A DNA stretch of 18,590 nucleotides from CAZRDB01 sp964598695 (GCA_964598695.1 CAZRDB010000092.1:1-18590); one strand, 5' to 3'. Counted from the stretch's first letter, positions 1 to 9,320 are shown. Notes: a model not told the origin generated them from the sequence alone. Program-made: numbers and translations.

Positions 1-1728
1 CATGTAGGGACGCGTGTACTTGGGCGCCATCTCGGTGGCGCGCTCGGCCAACGTGATCGCGTCGTGCAGCAGGTCGCCGCCCGTCTTCACCAGGTCACCC
101 TCGGGCTGGCCCGCGGTGCGGCCCTGGACACGGCACGACTTGCCTGCCTGGTAGAGCGTCTCGGCCCCAATGAACAGGGCGTCAAACTCGCGGAAGGCGA
201 GGCCGGTCTCGCGGGCGGTCACGCGCTCGACCAGCGTCCGGACGGTCTGGCAGTTCTGGGCGCCGTCGGACTTGGCCAGCGTGTAGGCCTGGTAGAGCAG
301 GCAGGGCCAGCTGTTCGCGTCGCCCTCGGTGAGGCCGATCCGGAACTGCTCGAGCGCCTTGGGGGTGTCGCCGAGGCGGGCCAGGACGTAGCCGTAGCTC
401 GCGAGGCAGCGTGCGTAGTTGCGGCCGCTACGCGCCTCGGGGTAGGGCATGTTGTTCTTGCGGGCGTTGGCGTACGCCTCGGCGGCCTTGGCCAGCGCAT
501 CGCGCGCATCCTCGAGCTGGTGGGCCTTGTTGTCGCCCTCGGTCTTGTAGACCTCAGACTCGAGCATGTAGGCCTCGCCGCGGACTTCGAGGGCGTTGGG
601 GTAGTTCTCGGTCGACTTCAGGATCTCGGTCACGCTCTCGTCGACTGCCTTCAGTAGGCTGCGCGGGTCGGAGACGCGTCCCTCGACCCGGAGGATCCAG
701 TTGGCCTGCGAGAGCAGCGCGCGAGCCTGGAGGGTGAGGAACTCGGGGCTCTCGGAGTTGCCGCCGTGCTCCTTGCTCATGGCCTGCTGGAAGCACGAGC
801 GGGCCGCGGCGAACTGGTGGAGCGCATCGAGGGCCTGGCCCTGGAGCTTGTAGACCTGGGGCCACATGTTCGCATCGCTGAAGTCGGCGGCGCCGCCGTA
901 GGTCTCGGCGAACTTCTCCCGGGTCTGCTGGGCCTGGTCGGTCGAGGTCCGTCCGTTGGCGTCGAGCTGGTCGAGGTTGAACTTCTCGCGCTTGTACGCG
1001 GTCAGCGTCTGGTTGAGGCGGGTGCACTCGGTGTCGACCTCGGAGTAGCGGCCCATCTCGTAGAGCGCCTGCGCGCGGCTGTAACGCGCCCAGGCGTAGT
1101 TGGGGTCGATCTCGAGCGCCCAGTCGAGGTTCTGGAGCCCGCGGAACAGCTCGCCCCGCCGGACCAGGACGCGACCGAGCGCCTCGTGCGCGGGGCCGCG
1201 GTCGCGCGCCGCCGAGGCGTCGACGGCCTTCGCGAGCGACTCCTCGGCGAGCGCCAGCTCCTGTGCCTGGAGGGCGGTGTCGGTGGTCGTGTAGTCGCTC
1301 TTGAGCAGGTGGACAAGCCCGGTGTAGAGGACGGGGCCCGGCGCTGTCGGCGACAGCTCGTTGGCCTTCGCCAGCACGGTGAGCGCCTCATCGAGCGAGA
1401 CGTTGGCCGTCGCGAGGTCGAGGTCGTTCTGCCGCAGGACCTGCCGGCCGGTGTAGTAGAGGGCCACGCCGAGGTAGTGGTGGGCGGTCGCGAAGTCAGG
1501 CGCGACCTGCACCGCCTGGCGGAAGAGCGCGACGGCCTTGGCGTAGTTCTCGAGGCTCGGGGCGCGATCCAGCTCCTTCTTGCCGTCGGCGAGCAGCGTG
1601 GCCGCCTTCACCGTCTCGGCCGCCGGAGGCGCGGGGGGTGCCGGGGCACCGTCCGGCCCCTGAGCGAGTGCAATCGACGCCGCCAGTGCGACGACCACGA
1701 GCATCCAGAGTGAGCGGGTCTCCCGCAT
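1..1728 (-). CDS. Secreted tetratricopeptide-repeat protein, C-terminus beyond window
   Basis: An open frame of 576 codons begins with ATG at 1728 and is still open at base 1, so the C-terminus is missing. A GGAGG ribosome site lies about 9 bases upstream of the ATG. Residues 1-23 (MRETRSLWMLVVVALAASIA...) form a signal peptide, with likely cleavage just before or after AQ, so the protein is probably periplasmic or exported. The mature part is helical with repeated TPR-like units, for example around residues 60-95 (AVALFRQAV...PDFATAHHYLGVAL) and near the middle (ALEIDPNYAWARYSRAQAL). TPR proteins act as protein-protein scaffolds; no enzymatic motif is visible and the partner cannot be named. 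The gene is separated from rsmE by 245 bases in the same direction, so it may have its own promoter, but I found no clear -10/-35 pair. High confidence that it is coding and TPR-like; specific function unknown. Confidence 0.85.
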   Translation of the reverse strand, partial: MRETRSLWMLVVVALAASIALAQGPDGAPAPPAPPAAETVKAATLLADGKKELDRAPSLENYAKAVALFRQAVQVAPDFATAHHYLGVALYYTGRQVLRQNDLDLATANVSLDEALTVLAKANELSPTAPGPVLYTGLVHLLKSDYTTTDTALQAQELALAEESLAKAVDASAARDRGPAHEALGRVLVRRGELFRGLQNLDWALEIDPNYAWARYSRAQALYEMGRYSEVDTECTRLNQTLTAYKREKFNLDQLDANGRTSTDQAQQTREKFAETYGGAADFSDANMWPQVYKLQGQALDALHQFAAARSCFQQAMSKEHGGNSESPEFLTLQARALLSQANWILRVEGRVSDPRSLLKAVDESVTEILKSTENYPNALEVRGEAYMLESEVYKTEGDNKAHQLEDARDALAKAAEAYANARKNNMPYPEARSGRNYARCLASYGYVLARLGDTPKALEQFRIGLTEGDANSWPCLLYQAYTLAKSDGAQNCQTVRTLVERVTARETGLAFREFDALFIGAETLYQAGKSCRVQGRTAGQPEGDLVKTGGDLLHDAITLAERATEMAPKYTRPYM

Positions 1729-1973
1729 CAGTGCACACCTCCGCAGTGGGATCCTGTCGGTGCCGTCAGCAAACCCCAACGTGCCGCAGCGACCTCGCTG
1801 CCGCACGCCGCATACCGCAACCGGCTCAGAGCCGACCCGCGGCCCGAGCCTGGAACGCGCTTCCGGCATTCCAATCCTCCGAAGCTTCGGCCCGATCCCC
1901 AGGGCCTCCTTCTCGGAGTGGCAGGGATTCGCGCGCACACGCGGGCCGGCGATCGATCAGAGTCCCCCACGCC

Positions 1974-2696
1974 CTACATGGTTCGGTTGGCCGTGTCCGA
2001 CGCGTTGAGGGCGGCCAGGGCGGCCACCGCCGCGGTCTCGGCGCGCAGGACGAACCGGCCGAGGCTCCAGGCTGTCGCCCCCGCCGTCGCGGCCGCTTCG
2101 CTCTCGGCCGGGGTGAGCCCGCCCTCGGGGCCGATCAGCAGTGCCGTGGCTCCCGAGGGGCCGACCGGCGACGGGGGAGCCATGGCGCCCGCCCCATCGA
2201 GGACGATCAGGCGGTCCCAGGGCCGATCCAGCACCTGGGAGAGGCCGACCGGGAGGCCCAGCTCGGGCGGACGCGTTCGTCCGCACTGCTTGCGTGCCTC
2301 CTCCACGATCCGCTGCCACCGCGCAAGCCGCTCGCCGCCGCCGGCCCGGTCGCGGAACACCGCCGACCGCTCGGTCAGGACGGGCTGGATCCGGCCGGCG
2401 CCCAACTCGGTGGCCTTCTCGAGGATCCACTCCCAGGCCTCGCGGGCCGGCAGCGCGGCGAGCAGGGCCGGCCCCTCGGGCTCCTCCGGGGCGGGCACGT
2501 CGGCGGTGACGCGGGCGACGATCCGCGACTTGCCGACCTGCTCGACCACCGCCGAGAGCCAGCGGCCCGGTCGGCAGAGAGCGATCGTCTCGCCCGGTCG
2601 CGCGCGGAGCGGACCGCTCAGGTGGCGCGCGTCGTCGCCGACGATCCGGACCTCCCCGTCCTCGTCGGGCTCCTCGGTCAACAGGAAGCGGGGCAT
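1974..2696 (-). CDS. rsmE: 16S rRNA (uracil-1498-N3)-methyltransferase RsmE
   Basis: This 240-residue protein matches the usual RsmE length. RsmE is a SPOUT-fold enzyme that uses S-adenosylmethionine to methylate N3 of U1498 in helix 44 of 16S rRNA. Family hallmarks are visible: GPEGG at about residues 189-193 followed by LTPAE, and the knot sequence LGRFVLRAETA at about 212-222. The N-terminal part (MPRFLLTEE... HLSGPLRARPGE) fits the PUA-like RNA-binding domain. The frame is open further upstream, but ATG at 2696 is chosen because it begins at the family N-terminus and has a GAGGGAGGG ribosome site just ahead. It lies 13 bases after the stop of the membrane-protein gene, so it is probably the last gene of a four-gene operon. 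No truncation or missing motif seen. Confidence 0.93.
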   Translation of the reverse strand: MPRFLLTEEPDEDGEVRIVGDDARHLSGPLRARPGETIALCRPGRWLSAVVEQVGKSRIVARVTADVPAPEEPEGPALLAALPAREAWEWILEKATELGAGRIQPVLTERSAVFRDRAGGGERLARWQRIVEEARKQCGRTRPPELGLPVGLSQVLDRPWDRLIVLDGAGAMAPPSPVGPSGATALLIGPEGGLTPAESEAAATAGATAWSLGRFVLRAETAAVAALAALNASDTANRTM

Positions 2697-2709
2697 CGCG
2701 CCCTCCCTC

Positions 2710-3450
2710 TCAGTTCGCGGCCAGCGCGGCGATCTGCGCGGCCTCGATCGCGGCGGCCACGGCCACCAGCCCGCATACGAGCGCGTGTCGCGCCGGCGTG
2801 TGGGCCATGGCCCAAGCCTCGCGGAGGCCCCGGGCATCGGCGGCCGCCCGCGCGAACGCGACCGACAGCGACGCGGCGAGGGCCAGGGCCAGGCACTCGA
2901 TCGGAGCGTAGGCGAGGAGCATCGCGAGGCTCCCGGCGTGCGGGGTCACGGCCACCAGGCCCGTTGCGAGGCCCGCGTAGAGGCCGTTCGTGAGCAGGCA
3001 CAGCGCGGGGAGCAGCAGGCAGATGGCGAGGCCGGTTCGCGGCTTCTCGGGGCCCGCTCCTGCCAGGAGAGGCGCGACCCGACCGAGCGCGCTCGGCCGG
3101 GCGTAGGCGACCCGCAGGAAGCGATCGAGCAGCCCCCCGCTCGCTCGCAACCGCAACTCGAGCCAGCAGGCGGCCGCCCCGGTTAGGGCGACGAACTCAC
3201 ACGCGGCGCCGTTGCCGGCAGCGATCAGAAGCCCGGTGACGGCCGGCTGCCCCGGCGCCATGCGCCACGCGATCAGGCTGCCGAACCACCGAGCCAGCCG
3301 GTCGAGGAGATCGTCACGGCCGACGGCACGGAGGGCGAGCGCGGACCCGAGGCCCAGACAGAGCCCCGCCCCGAACAGGGCCAGCATGGCGAGGACGGGG
3401 CGAATGAGCCCAGCCCAGCCATCCTCCCGTACGCGCGGGTTGGCCGCCAC
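2710..3450 (-). CDS. Polytopic membrane protein, SpoIIM (DUF95)-like
   Basis: A 246-residue protein with about five to six hydrophobic helices (roughly residues 18-41, 73-97, 140-160, 162-180, 184-205 and 222-241). The segment LLTNGLYAGLATGL, a short loop, then YAPIECLALALAASLSVAFA resembles the SpoIIM/DUF95 pattern, in which an NG-x-x-x-G helix is followed by a PHG-x-x-E-like helix. This is pattern recognition, not a database match. In Bacillus, SpoIIM works with SpoIID/SpoIIP in engulfment, but the family is widespread in non-sporulating bacteria with unknown roles. The start is GTG at 3450, 7 bases after the stop of the transglutaminase-like gene; the only ribosome-site-like sequence, GGGGAG, overlaps that gene's end. 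Tight spacing supports an operon with the neighbours. Other polytopic families remain possible. Confidence 0.6.
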   Translation of the reverse strand: MAANPRVREDGWAGLIRPVLAMLALFGAGLCLGLGSALALRAVGRDDLLDRLARWFGSLIAWRMAPGQPAVTGLLIAAGNGAACEFVALTGAAACWLELRLRASGGLLDRFLRVAYARPSALGRVAPLLAGAGPEKPRTGLAICLLLPALCLLTNGLYAGLATGLVAVTPHAGSLAMLLAYAPIECLALALAASLSVAFARAAADARGLREAWAMAHTPARHALVCGLVAVAAAIEAAQIAALAAN

Positions 3451-3457
3451 GGGGGGG

Positions 3458-4975
3458 TCAGCTCCCCAGCAGCAGGTCGAGCGGGAGGGGGAGGGGAGGC
3501 GGCGCCGGGGTCGTCTCGACCTCGATGTCGCTCACGGCCAGCTCACCGCAGACCTGCATGACGCGCCAGACGCTGTCGACGCCGCCCTGCAGGAAGGTGA
3601 TGTGGGTGGCGTCGACGGGCCGCCCGCTCCGGGTGGGGTCGAGCGGAACCCAGCCGTTGTCGGGCCCGAGCCAGCTCTCGGCCCACGTGTGGAGGTAGAA
3701 GCCGTCCTCGGCGTACACGACCCCCGTGCACAGGCGCGAGGGGATCCCGAGCGAGCGGGCCATCCCGGCGTAGAGCACGGCGTAGTCGCGGCAGACCCCG
3801 CGACCGACCGCGAGTACCTCGGCCGACGTGCGCGCCGAGTCGAGCGCGCCACCGAACGTCAGCTTTGCGTCGACCCACGCGCAGAGCCGTTCGGCGGCAC
3901 GGCACGCGTCGGTCTCGCCGCCCAGGGCCTCGCGCGCGGCGGCCACGACCGAGGCGTCCTCGGAGACGATGTCGGCATCGGGCCCGGCGAGCGGGGCGAC
4001 CTCGGCGGGCAGGTCGTAGCCCAGCGCCGGCCCGCTGTGGGTGCGGATGTCGTCGGCGTGGACGGTCACGCGGTAGCCGCCCTCGGGCAGTGGATCCACC
4101 TGCTGGCGTCGCTCGATGCGCGGCATCCCGTCGGGGAGGCTCAGGCCCGTGAGGGTCGCGCGGAGGGTGCGGATGCGGCTCGGCTGGGGGAGCGGACGCT
4201 CGACCCGAGCGCCGACCCCGAACTCCAGCGGAGGCATGTAGTCGCCGCTTCCGAGGTTGCGCGCCTCCTCCTCGGTCTGCGCGACGAGCCCCACGCCCAT
4301 CATCCCGGTGCCGGAGACGATCGTGCCGTCCTCAGAGAGCCGCATGACGTACTGGCCGATCGAGGCCGACCCCTGGGCCGTCCAGCCGGTCTCCGTCTTC
4401 TCGATCACCGTCTTCGTGGTCTCCAGCCGGTCGCTGAGTACGTTGTAGGAGGTCGCCTGCATCTCGCCGGCCTCGAGCGGCTCGAGGAGGAACTGCAGGT
4501 CGCCTCGGAGCGTGGCTCCCTCTGGGATCGGGAGCGTGATTGTCCGCTCGCCGTCGTAGCCGATCCGCCGAACGGTGACCGTGTCGGCGCCGAATGTGAC
4601 CACCTTGCGCGTCGGCTCGGCCCCCGCCGGGAGGCTGGCTTCGAGGCGAATGGGCGCACGGCTCTCGGGGTCGATCCACTGCCGGATCGTTACCTCGACC
4701 TCGGTGGCCATCCCCAGCTCGCTGAGCCGCAGCCGCAGCTCGAGGCCCATGCGCAGGCGTCCCGCCTGCTCTCCGGTCTCCTCGAGGCTGGTCGTCAGGT
4801 GGAGGTATCCGATCTTGGCGGCCCCGACCTGCACGGCCGCCCACTCGTCGCGCGGGACGTACTGGGGGGCCTGAGCCCGGCAGCTCGGGATCGCGAGGAG
4901 CGCGACCAGCACGGGCAGCAGCGGCGCGAGCCGGAGCGCGTTCGCCGTGGGCGCCGGTGTGGGAGACAGGGTCAT
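3458..4975 (-). CDS. Transglutaminase-like cysteine hydrolase lipoprotein
   Basis: A 505-residue protein. The N-terminus is a hydrophobic signal ending in IPSC (Cys32), a plausible lipobox, so it is probably a membrane-tethered lipoprotein outside the cytoplasm. The C-terminal third carries a transglutaminase/papain-like core: Cys395 in GVCRDYAVLYAGMARSLGIP, His429 in HTWAESW and Asp446 in VPLDPTRSG, the expected Cys-His-Asp triad in the right order and spacing. Residues about 40-330 are beta-rich and lack obvious motifs. Bacterial members of this superfamily are mostly proteases, amidases or peptide-processing enzymes rather than true cross-linkers; the substrate cannot be read from sequence. 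The ATG overlaps the stop of the upstream propeller gene (ATGA), implying coupled translation. The C-terminus is proline-rich (about residues 488-500). Confidence is high for the fold, low for the substrate. Confidence 0.88.
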   Translation of the reverse strand: MTLSPTPAPTANALRLAPLLPVLVALLAIPSCRAQAPQYVPRDEWAAVQVGAAKIGYLHLTTSLEETGEQAGRLRMGLELRLRLSELGMATEVEVTIRQWIDPESRAPIRLEASLPAGAEPTRKVVTFGADTVTVRRIGYDGERTITLPIPEGATLRGDLQFLLEPLEAGEMQATSYNVLSDRLETTKTVIEKTETGWTAQGSASIGQYVMRLSEDGTIVSGTGMMGVGLVAQTEEEARNLGSGDYMPPLEFGVGARVERPLPQPSRIRTLRATLTGLSLPDGMPRIERRQQVDPLPEGGYRVTVHADDIRTHSGPALGYDLPAEVAPLAGPDADIVSEDASVVAAAREALGGETDACRAAERLCAWVDAKLTFGGALDSARTSAEVLAVGRGVCRDYAVLYAGMARSLGIPSRLCTGVVYAEDGFYLHTWAESWLGPDNGWVPLDPTRSGRPVDATHITFLQGGVDSVWRVMQVCGELAVSDIEVETTPAPPPLPLPLDLLLGS

Positions 4976-6639
4976 TGCGGGGCTCCTTCCGGGGCTTGTC
5001 CGGCCGCGATCCACTCGGGCACGAGTGGACCGCCCGGTGCGCGGGGATCCCAGCGCAGCACGTAGTAGCCTTCGGGCCGGATGTCGGTGCGCTCCTGGAG
5101 GACGACGCTGCCGGCTGGGGCGCGGGATCCGAGCGAGACGTCCATCGCGTGCGCGCCCTCGGGCATCAGGTACGAGGAGCGGCGTCCTCCCTTCGGTGCG
5201 TCGCCGGGGCTCCACAGCTTCTCTTCGAAGGCGGCCGGGAACGCCCCCTGCGGGAAGTCGCCGCGCGCGAGGGGGCGGATGAGGTCGATCCAGAACGCAT
5301 CGGTCTTCCAGGCCGCGCCGGGGAGGGTCTTGCGGCAGGCCTCGCTCTTGGGGTCGGGCAGGAGCGAGGGGACTGCGCCGGCCGCGTTCCGTTCCGCCCA
5401 CTGCTCGCGCTGGGCCCAGGTGAGGAGCTTGAGACCGAGGTAGACGAGGTTGCCCCGGATGATCCGGTCGCGCGCCTCCTCGCGCGTCCCGAGCTTCACG
5501 AGGCGCACGTCGTTGCCGGAGGCCGCCGCGTAGAGGGTGCAGGAGGGATCGCCGGCCAACTCGAGGTCGAGGTCGAGCGTCAGGCCCGGTCCCCACTCGG
5601 GGTCGATCGGCACCGGGGCGCCGCCGTCGAGCGGCAGGATCCGGAGCTGGGGCGGGCGGTTCTCCCCCGGACCCGGCATGTACAGGGCGAGCAGCCCGTC
5701 GCCGCCATCGGCCCAGACGAGCCGCAGGTAGGCGCCGGGCTCGCGCGGGGTGGGCACACGGCGGACCTCGCCGGTCCGGCCGTCGAGCACACACGGGTAC
5801 CAGTCGACCTCCGAGTCGCCCCGCGCCAAGAGGGCCATCTTCGACCCGTCCGGGGACCATCCCGCGGCGGCGATCTGGCTGGCTCCCGCGGGGAGCGGGT
5901 GGAACTCCGGCGTGACGGGCCCGGTCGCCCACCCGGTCTCGGTGCGCAGGCGCAGGATCCCGAGCGAGAGGGCGCGCGTGCCGTCCTCGCGACGCTGCCA
6001 GGCCGTAACGAAGACGAGGGCCCCGTCGGGCGAGCAGGAGAGGTCGTTCAGGCCCTGCCCGACCGCCGGCCAGGTCGCCAGCGGCGTCACGGCCTTGGCC
6101 GGGTCGTTCTCGCCGGGCCGGAGCAGGCACAGCGAGATCGTCGCGGCCGCCCCGCGGCCCTCGGCCCGAAGAAGCAGGAAGCAGTCGCCCGTCGGCTCCT
6201 GAAGCCACAGGGGCATCGAGTAGCCGCCTCCGCGCGTGAGCGGGCGCGGCTCGATCCCGCCGAGATCGGCGAGGACGAGATCGCCCCGGTTGGGTGTGGT
6301 GGGGTCCTCGGCGATGTAGGCGATGTGGCGGCCATCCGGCGACCAGGTCGGGTCGATCGGCGCGTCGTCCTCTCCGATCCGGAGCAGCTCGCCACTGTCC
6401 GGCTCGATCACGACGAGCGAGCGCTCGGCCGTGACGGCGCGCTGCTCCTGGCCCACCAGCGTCTCCTCGATACACAAGAGACGGCCGCCCGCGGGCGCCC
6501 ACAGCAGCCCGGAGCGAACGGTGTGGACGAGCCGGCCGCCCTGCACCACGTCGCGACGAGGCTCCCTCGGCTGGGCGGCCACCGCGCCACAACAGAGCAC
6601 GACGGCCAGCCAGATCGGCGCCCTCCGTGTCTCGCGCAA
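4972..6639 (-). CDS. Secreted beta-propeller protein, TolB/PD40-like
   Basis: A protein of about 555 residues with repeated PD40/WD40-like blade signatures: TWSPDGRHIAYIAED, SCSPDGALVFVTAW and GWSPDGSKMALLARG, typical of TolB-like propellers that bind proteins or ligands in the periplasm. A TTG at 6639 is preferred as start: it gives a compact signal peptide (RETRRAPIWLAVVLCCGAVAAQ) and has a GAGAGGGG ribosome site about 10 bases upstream. The frame is also open to a GTG at 6675, which has no ribosome site and would place 12 extra residues before the signal. The C-terminal half has further beta-rich sequence but no catalytic triad that I recognise, so a prolyl-oligopeptidase-type enzyme is not supported. 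The stop overlaps the start of the transglutaminase-like gene (ATGA), so the two products are probably made together and may act together in the envelope. Confidence 0.8.
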   Translation of the reverse strand: MRETRRAPIWLAVVLCCGAVAAQPREPRRDVVQGGRLVHTVRSGLLWAPAGGRLLCIEETLVGQEQRAVTAERSLVVIEPDSGELLRIGEDDAPIDPTWSPDGRHIAYIAEDPTTPNRGDLVLADLGGIEPRPLTRGGGYSMPLWLQEPTGDCFLLLRAEGRGAAATISLCLLRPGENDPAKAVTPLATWPAVGQGLNDLSCSPDGALVFVTAWQRREDGTRALSLGILRLRTETGWATGPVTPEFHPLPAGASQIAAAGWSPDGSKMALLARGDSEVDWYPCVLDGRTGEVRRVPTPREPGAYLRLVWADGGDGLLALYMPGPGENRPPQLRILPLDGGAPVPIDPEWGPGLTLDLDLELAGDPSCTLYAAASGNDVRLVKLGTREEARDRIIRGNLVYLGLKLLTWAQREQWAERNAAGAVPSLLPDPKSEACRKTLPGAAWKTDAFWIDLIRPLARGDFPQGAFPAAFEEKLWSPGDAPKGGRRSSYLMPEGAHAMDVSLGSRAPAGSVVLQERTDIRPEGYYVLRWDPRAPGGPLVPEWIAAGQAPEGAPQ

Positions 6640-6736
6640 TCCAAGCACCCCTCTCGGCGGCCCGACCGGCCACACCTGGTGAGACGAGCTTCGGGCGCGA
6701 CCGGCTCCGTCCTCCGCCGTACGGCCCTGGCCCGTA

Positions 6737-6745
6737 TGCTACAAT
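6737..6745 (+). promoter_or_regulatory. Extended -10 promoter element for galK
   Basis: TGCTACAAT fits the extended -10 consensus TGnTATAAT with one mismatch and lies 25 bases before the galK ATG, leaving a short leader with the GGAGG ribosome site. No good -35 hexamer is present, which is tolerable for extended -10 promoters. Two short inverted repeats overlap it: TACGG-N7-CCGTA (6720-6736) and CGTAT-N6-ATACG (6733-6748). They could be operator sites, but arms of 5 bp are weak evidence. Confidence 0.4.
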
Positions 6746-6770
6746 ACGCCGACCAGGAGGCAGCCAACAC

Positions 6771-7964
<1,194 letters not shown>

Positions 7965-7996
7965 CCGCGCGACGACAACCAGGGGGTGGGTGAGGC

Positions 7997-8848
7997 ATGC
8001 CGGACTACCGCGATCGGGTCGTGCAGGTCCTGACCGTACTGGAGGGGCTGCCCACGATCCCCCGCGTGATCCACGAGGTGCTCCGTCTGACCGCGTCGGA
8101 CGGCACCCGGGTGCTCGCGCTGGCCGAGCTGATCGGGGAGGACCAGAGCCTGGCCTCCCGCGTGTTGCGCGTCGCCAACAGCGCCTACTTCGGCCACTCG
8201 CGCGAGATCGCGACGATCTCCCAGGCCGTGCTGCTGATCGGCTTCGGCCGGGTTCGGTCGGCGGCTCTCGCGGTGGCGACCCACCATGCGTTGGGCGGTC
8301 GGGACTCCGAGTTCTCGGCCGGACTGTGGCGGCACGCGCTGACCACGGGCGAGGTCGCGGCCTACCTGGCCACCCACTGGGGCGCCGAGGACCCCGAGGA
8401 GTGCGCGGTGGCCGGCCTCCTGCACGATGTCGGCAAGCTGGCGCTCGAGACGATCTGCCCCGCGGAGTACGCGCAGTGCCGCGCCGCCGTCAGCGAGGAC
8501 CGCACCCTCGTCGAACTCGAGTCCGAGCAACTCGGGATCACCCACGCCGAGATCGGCTCGCGGCTGCTGATCCACTGGAACTTCCCCTTGCCGCTCGTGC
8601 TGGCCGCGGCGGGCCACCACGCTCCGGAGAGGGGCGAGCCCCACTCGCCGGCCGTCTCGCTGGTCCATGTCGCGAGCGCGGTCGCGAACCGGGTCGAGGC
8701 CTCCTCGACGGTGGGGGGCAGCACCACCGTCTGTTGGGAGCGGGTGTCGGAGCAGCTCGGGATGAGCGAGGAGAGCCTGGCGGCCGTCGGTGAGGTGGCC
8801 GTCGCGCAGGCGGAGAAGGCCGACCACTTTCTGGCGAGTCTCTCGTAG
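7997..8848 (+). CDS. HDOD-domain signalling protein
   Basis: A 283-residue cytoplasmic protein that is almost entirely an HDOD domain, a non-enzymatic relative of the HD/HD-GYP phosphohydrolases often found in signal transduction. Visible features are the family N-terminus LEGLPTIPRVIHEVLRL, the ANSAYFGHSREIATISQAV segment followed by LLIGFGRVRSAAL, and GLLHDVGKL at residues 140-148 with an HD pair at 143-144. The conserved HD pair alone does not show catalysis; other metal ligands were not traced with confidence. The start is ATG at 7997 with a GGGTGAGG ribosome site just ahead. It lies 32 bases after galK and is followed by the long structured gap. No receiver or GGDEF domain is attached. 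Its partner is unknown; the convergent twin GspE/MshE-N-domain protein is a possible but unproven signalling partner. Confidence 0.88.
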   Translation: MPDYRDRVVQVLTVLEGLPTIPRVIHEVLRLTASDGTRVLALAELIGEDQSLASRVLRVANSAYFGHSREIATISQAVLLIGFGRVRSAALAVATHHALGGRDSEFSAGLWRHALTTGEVAAYLATHWGAEDPEECAVAGLLHDVGKLALETICPAEYAQCRAAVSEDRTLVELESEQLGITHAEIGSRLLIHWNFPLPLVLAAAGHHAPERGEPHSPAVSLVHVASAVANRVEASSTVGGSTTVCWERVSEQLGMSEESLAAVGEVAVAQAEKADHFLASLS

Positions 8849-8865
8849 GCCAACGGGCCGTACAA

Positions 8866-8987
8866 GCGCGGAGCCCGATCCGGGAAGCGGCCTGTGTTCC
8901 CTGGGAGAGGCACTCCGCCTCTGTGGGGCCTAGATTAGGGCATCTAGGGGTTCGCCAGTCTTAGCAGCCGCCGATCGGGCTCCGGGT
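8866..8987 (+). ncRNA. Candidate structured RNA in the convergent intergenic gap
   Basis: The 472-base gap 8849-9320 contains no credible gene. In its first part, a 12-bp perfect pairing (8869-8880 with 8973-8984) would close a domain of about 116 bases. Nested inside are GCGGC/GCCGC (8887-8891 with 8967-8971), hairpin AGAGGC/GCCTCT (8906-8911 with 8917-8922, 5-base loop) and hairpin CCTAGAT/ATCTAGG (8929-8935 with 8942-8948, 6-base loop). Nested, compatible perfect helices like these are unusual by chance. I tried to match it to RNase P, tmRNA, 6S, SRP and 5S RNA and saw none of their conserved motifs. It begins 20 bases after the HDOD stop, so it may be a processed 3' UTR or an independent RNA. 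Strand is assumed, because perfect helices read the same on both strands. Confidence 0.35.
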
Positions 8988-9059
8988 CGCTATTGCTTCA
9001 GAGGTCACTTCCTAGCCATCGCCTCCAAACCGGGCTCGGAGACTCCCTGGCGCCGACTG

Positions 9060-9128
9060 ACCGAAGCGGTGAGCGTTCATCGCACAGTGGCCCTTCGGGG
9101 CCGATCGTAGCGCATCGTTACGCGCTCA
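9060..9128 (+). other. Second inverted-repeat module with a UUCG tetraloop
   Basis: In the same gap, GGCCC-TTCG-GGGCC (9089-9102) is a 5-bp helix capped by a UUCG tetraloop, a very stable RNA cap found only if the plus strand is transcribed. It is enclosed by TGAGCG/CGCTCA (9070-9075 with 9123-9128) and flanked by ACCG-AAG-CGGT (9060-9070). An alternative helix AGCGC/GCGCT (9110-9114 with 9122-9126) competes with the enclosing stem. From 9129 to 9292 I see no further strong signal beyond a second copy of GGTTCGCC (8949-8956 and 9169-9176). Confidence 0.25.
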
Positions 9129-9292
9129 GTTGGCGAGAGGGACGCTTGCTTCCTCGACGCCGGTCTCAGGTTCGCCGGGCCCCTTGCGCCGTCTCTGCGT
9201 ACCGCGTGGCGCTCGCCCGACGCCTCTGATGTCTCTCACTTCCACAGTGCAACTTCGGCCGCGCCGCGGGGCGTCCTCCTTCGCCTCTCGCC

Positions 9293-9318
9293 AAAAAAGG
9301 AGAATGCGTGTCCCGGCT
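9293..9318 (-). terminator. Possible weak terminator after the twin GspE_N gene
   Basis: On the minus strand, starting a few bases after the stop codon at 9321, a weak stem GAGAG/TTCTC with a 12-base loop is followed by TTTTTT (9298 to 9293). The U tract is good but the stem is only about 5 bp with one wobble, so efficiency is doubtful. Confidence 0.3.
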
Positions 9319-9320
9319 CT

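Noticed and set aside
64..1713. Plus-strand open frames opposite the TPR gene
   Set aside because: They are Gly/Val/Leu/Arg-rich shadows without a ribosome site; the minus strand gives a signal peptide and TPR units over the whole length.
1879..1890. 12-bp palindrome CCGAAGCTTCGG between rsmE and the TPR gene
   Set aside because: No promoter could be placed beside it and no second copy is seen; not enough to call an operator.
8849..9320. tmRNA, RNase P RNA, 6S, SRP or 5S RNA in the gap
   Set aside because: Searched by eye on both strands for the conserved motifs (for example the tmRNA 3' TPsiC arm and CCA end, the RNase P GAGGAAAGTCC block, the SRP GGAAGGAAGCAGCC loop); none is present.
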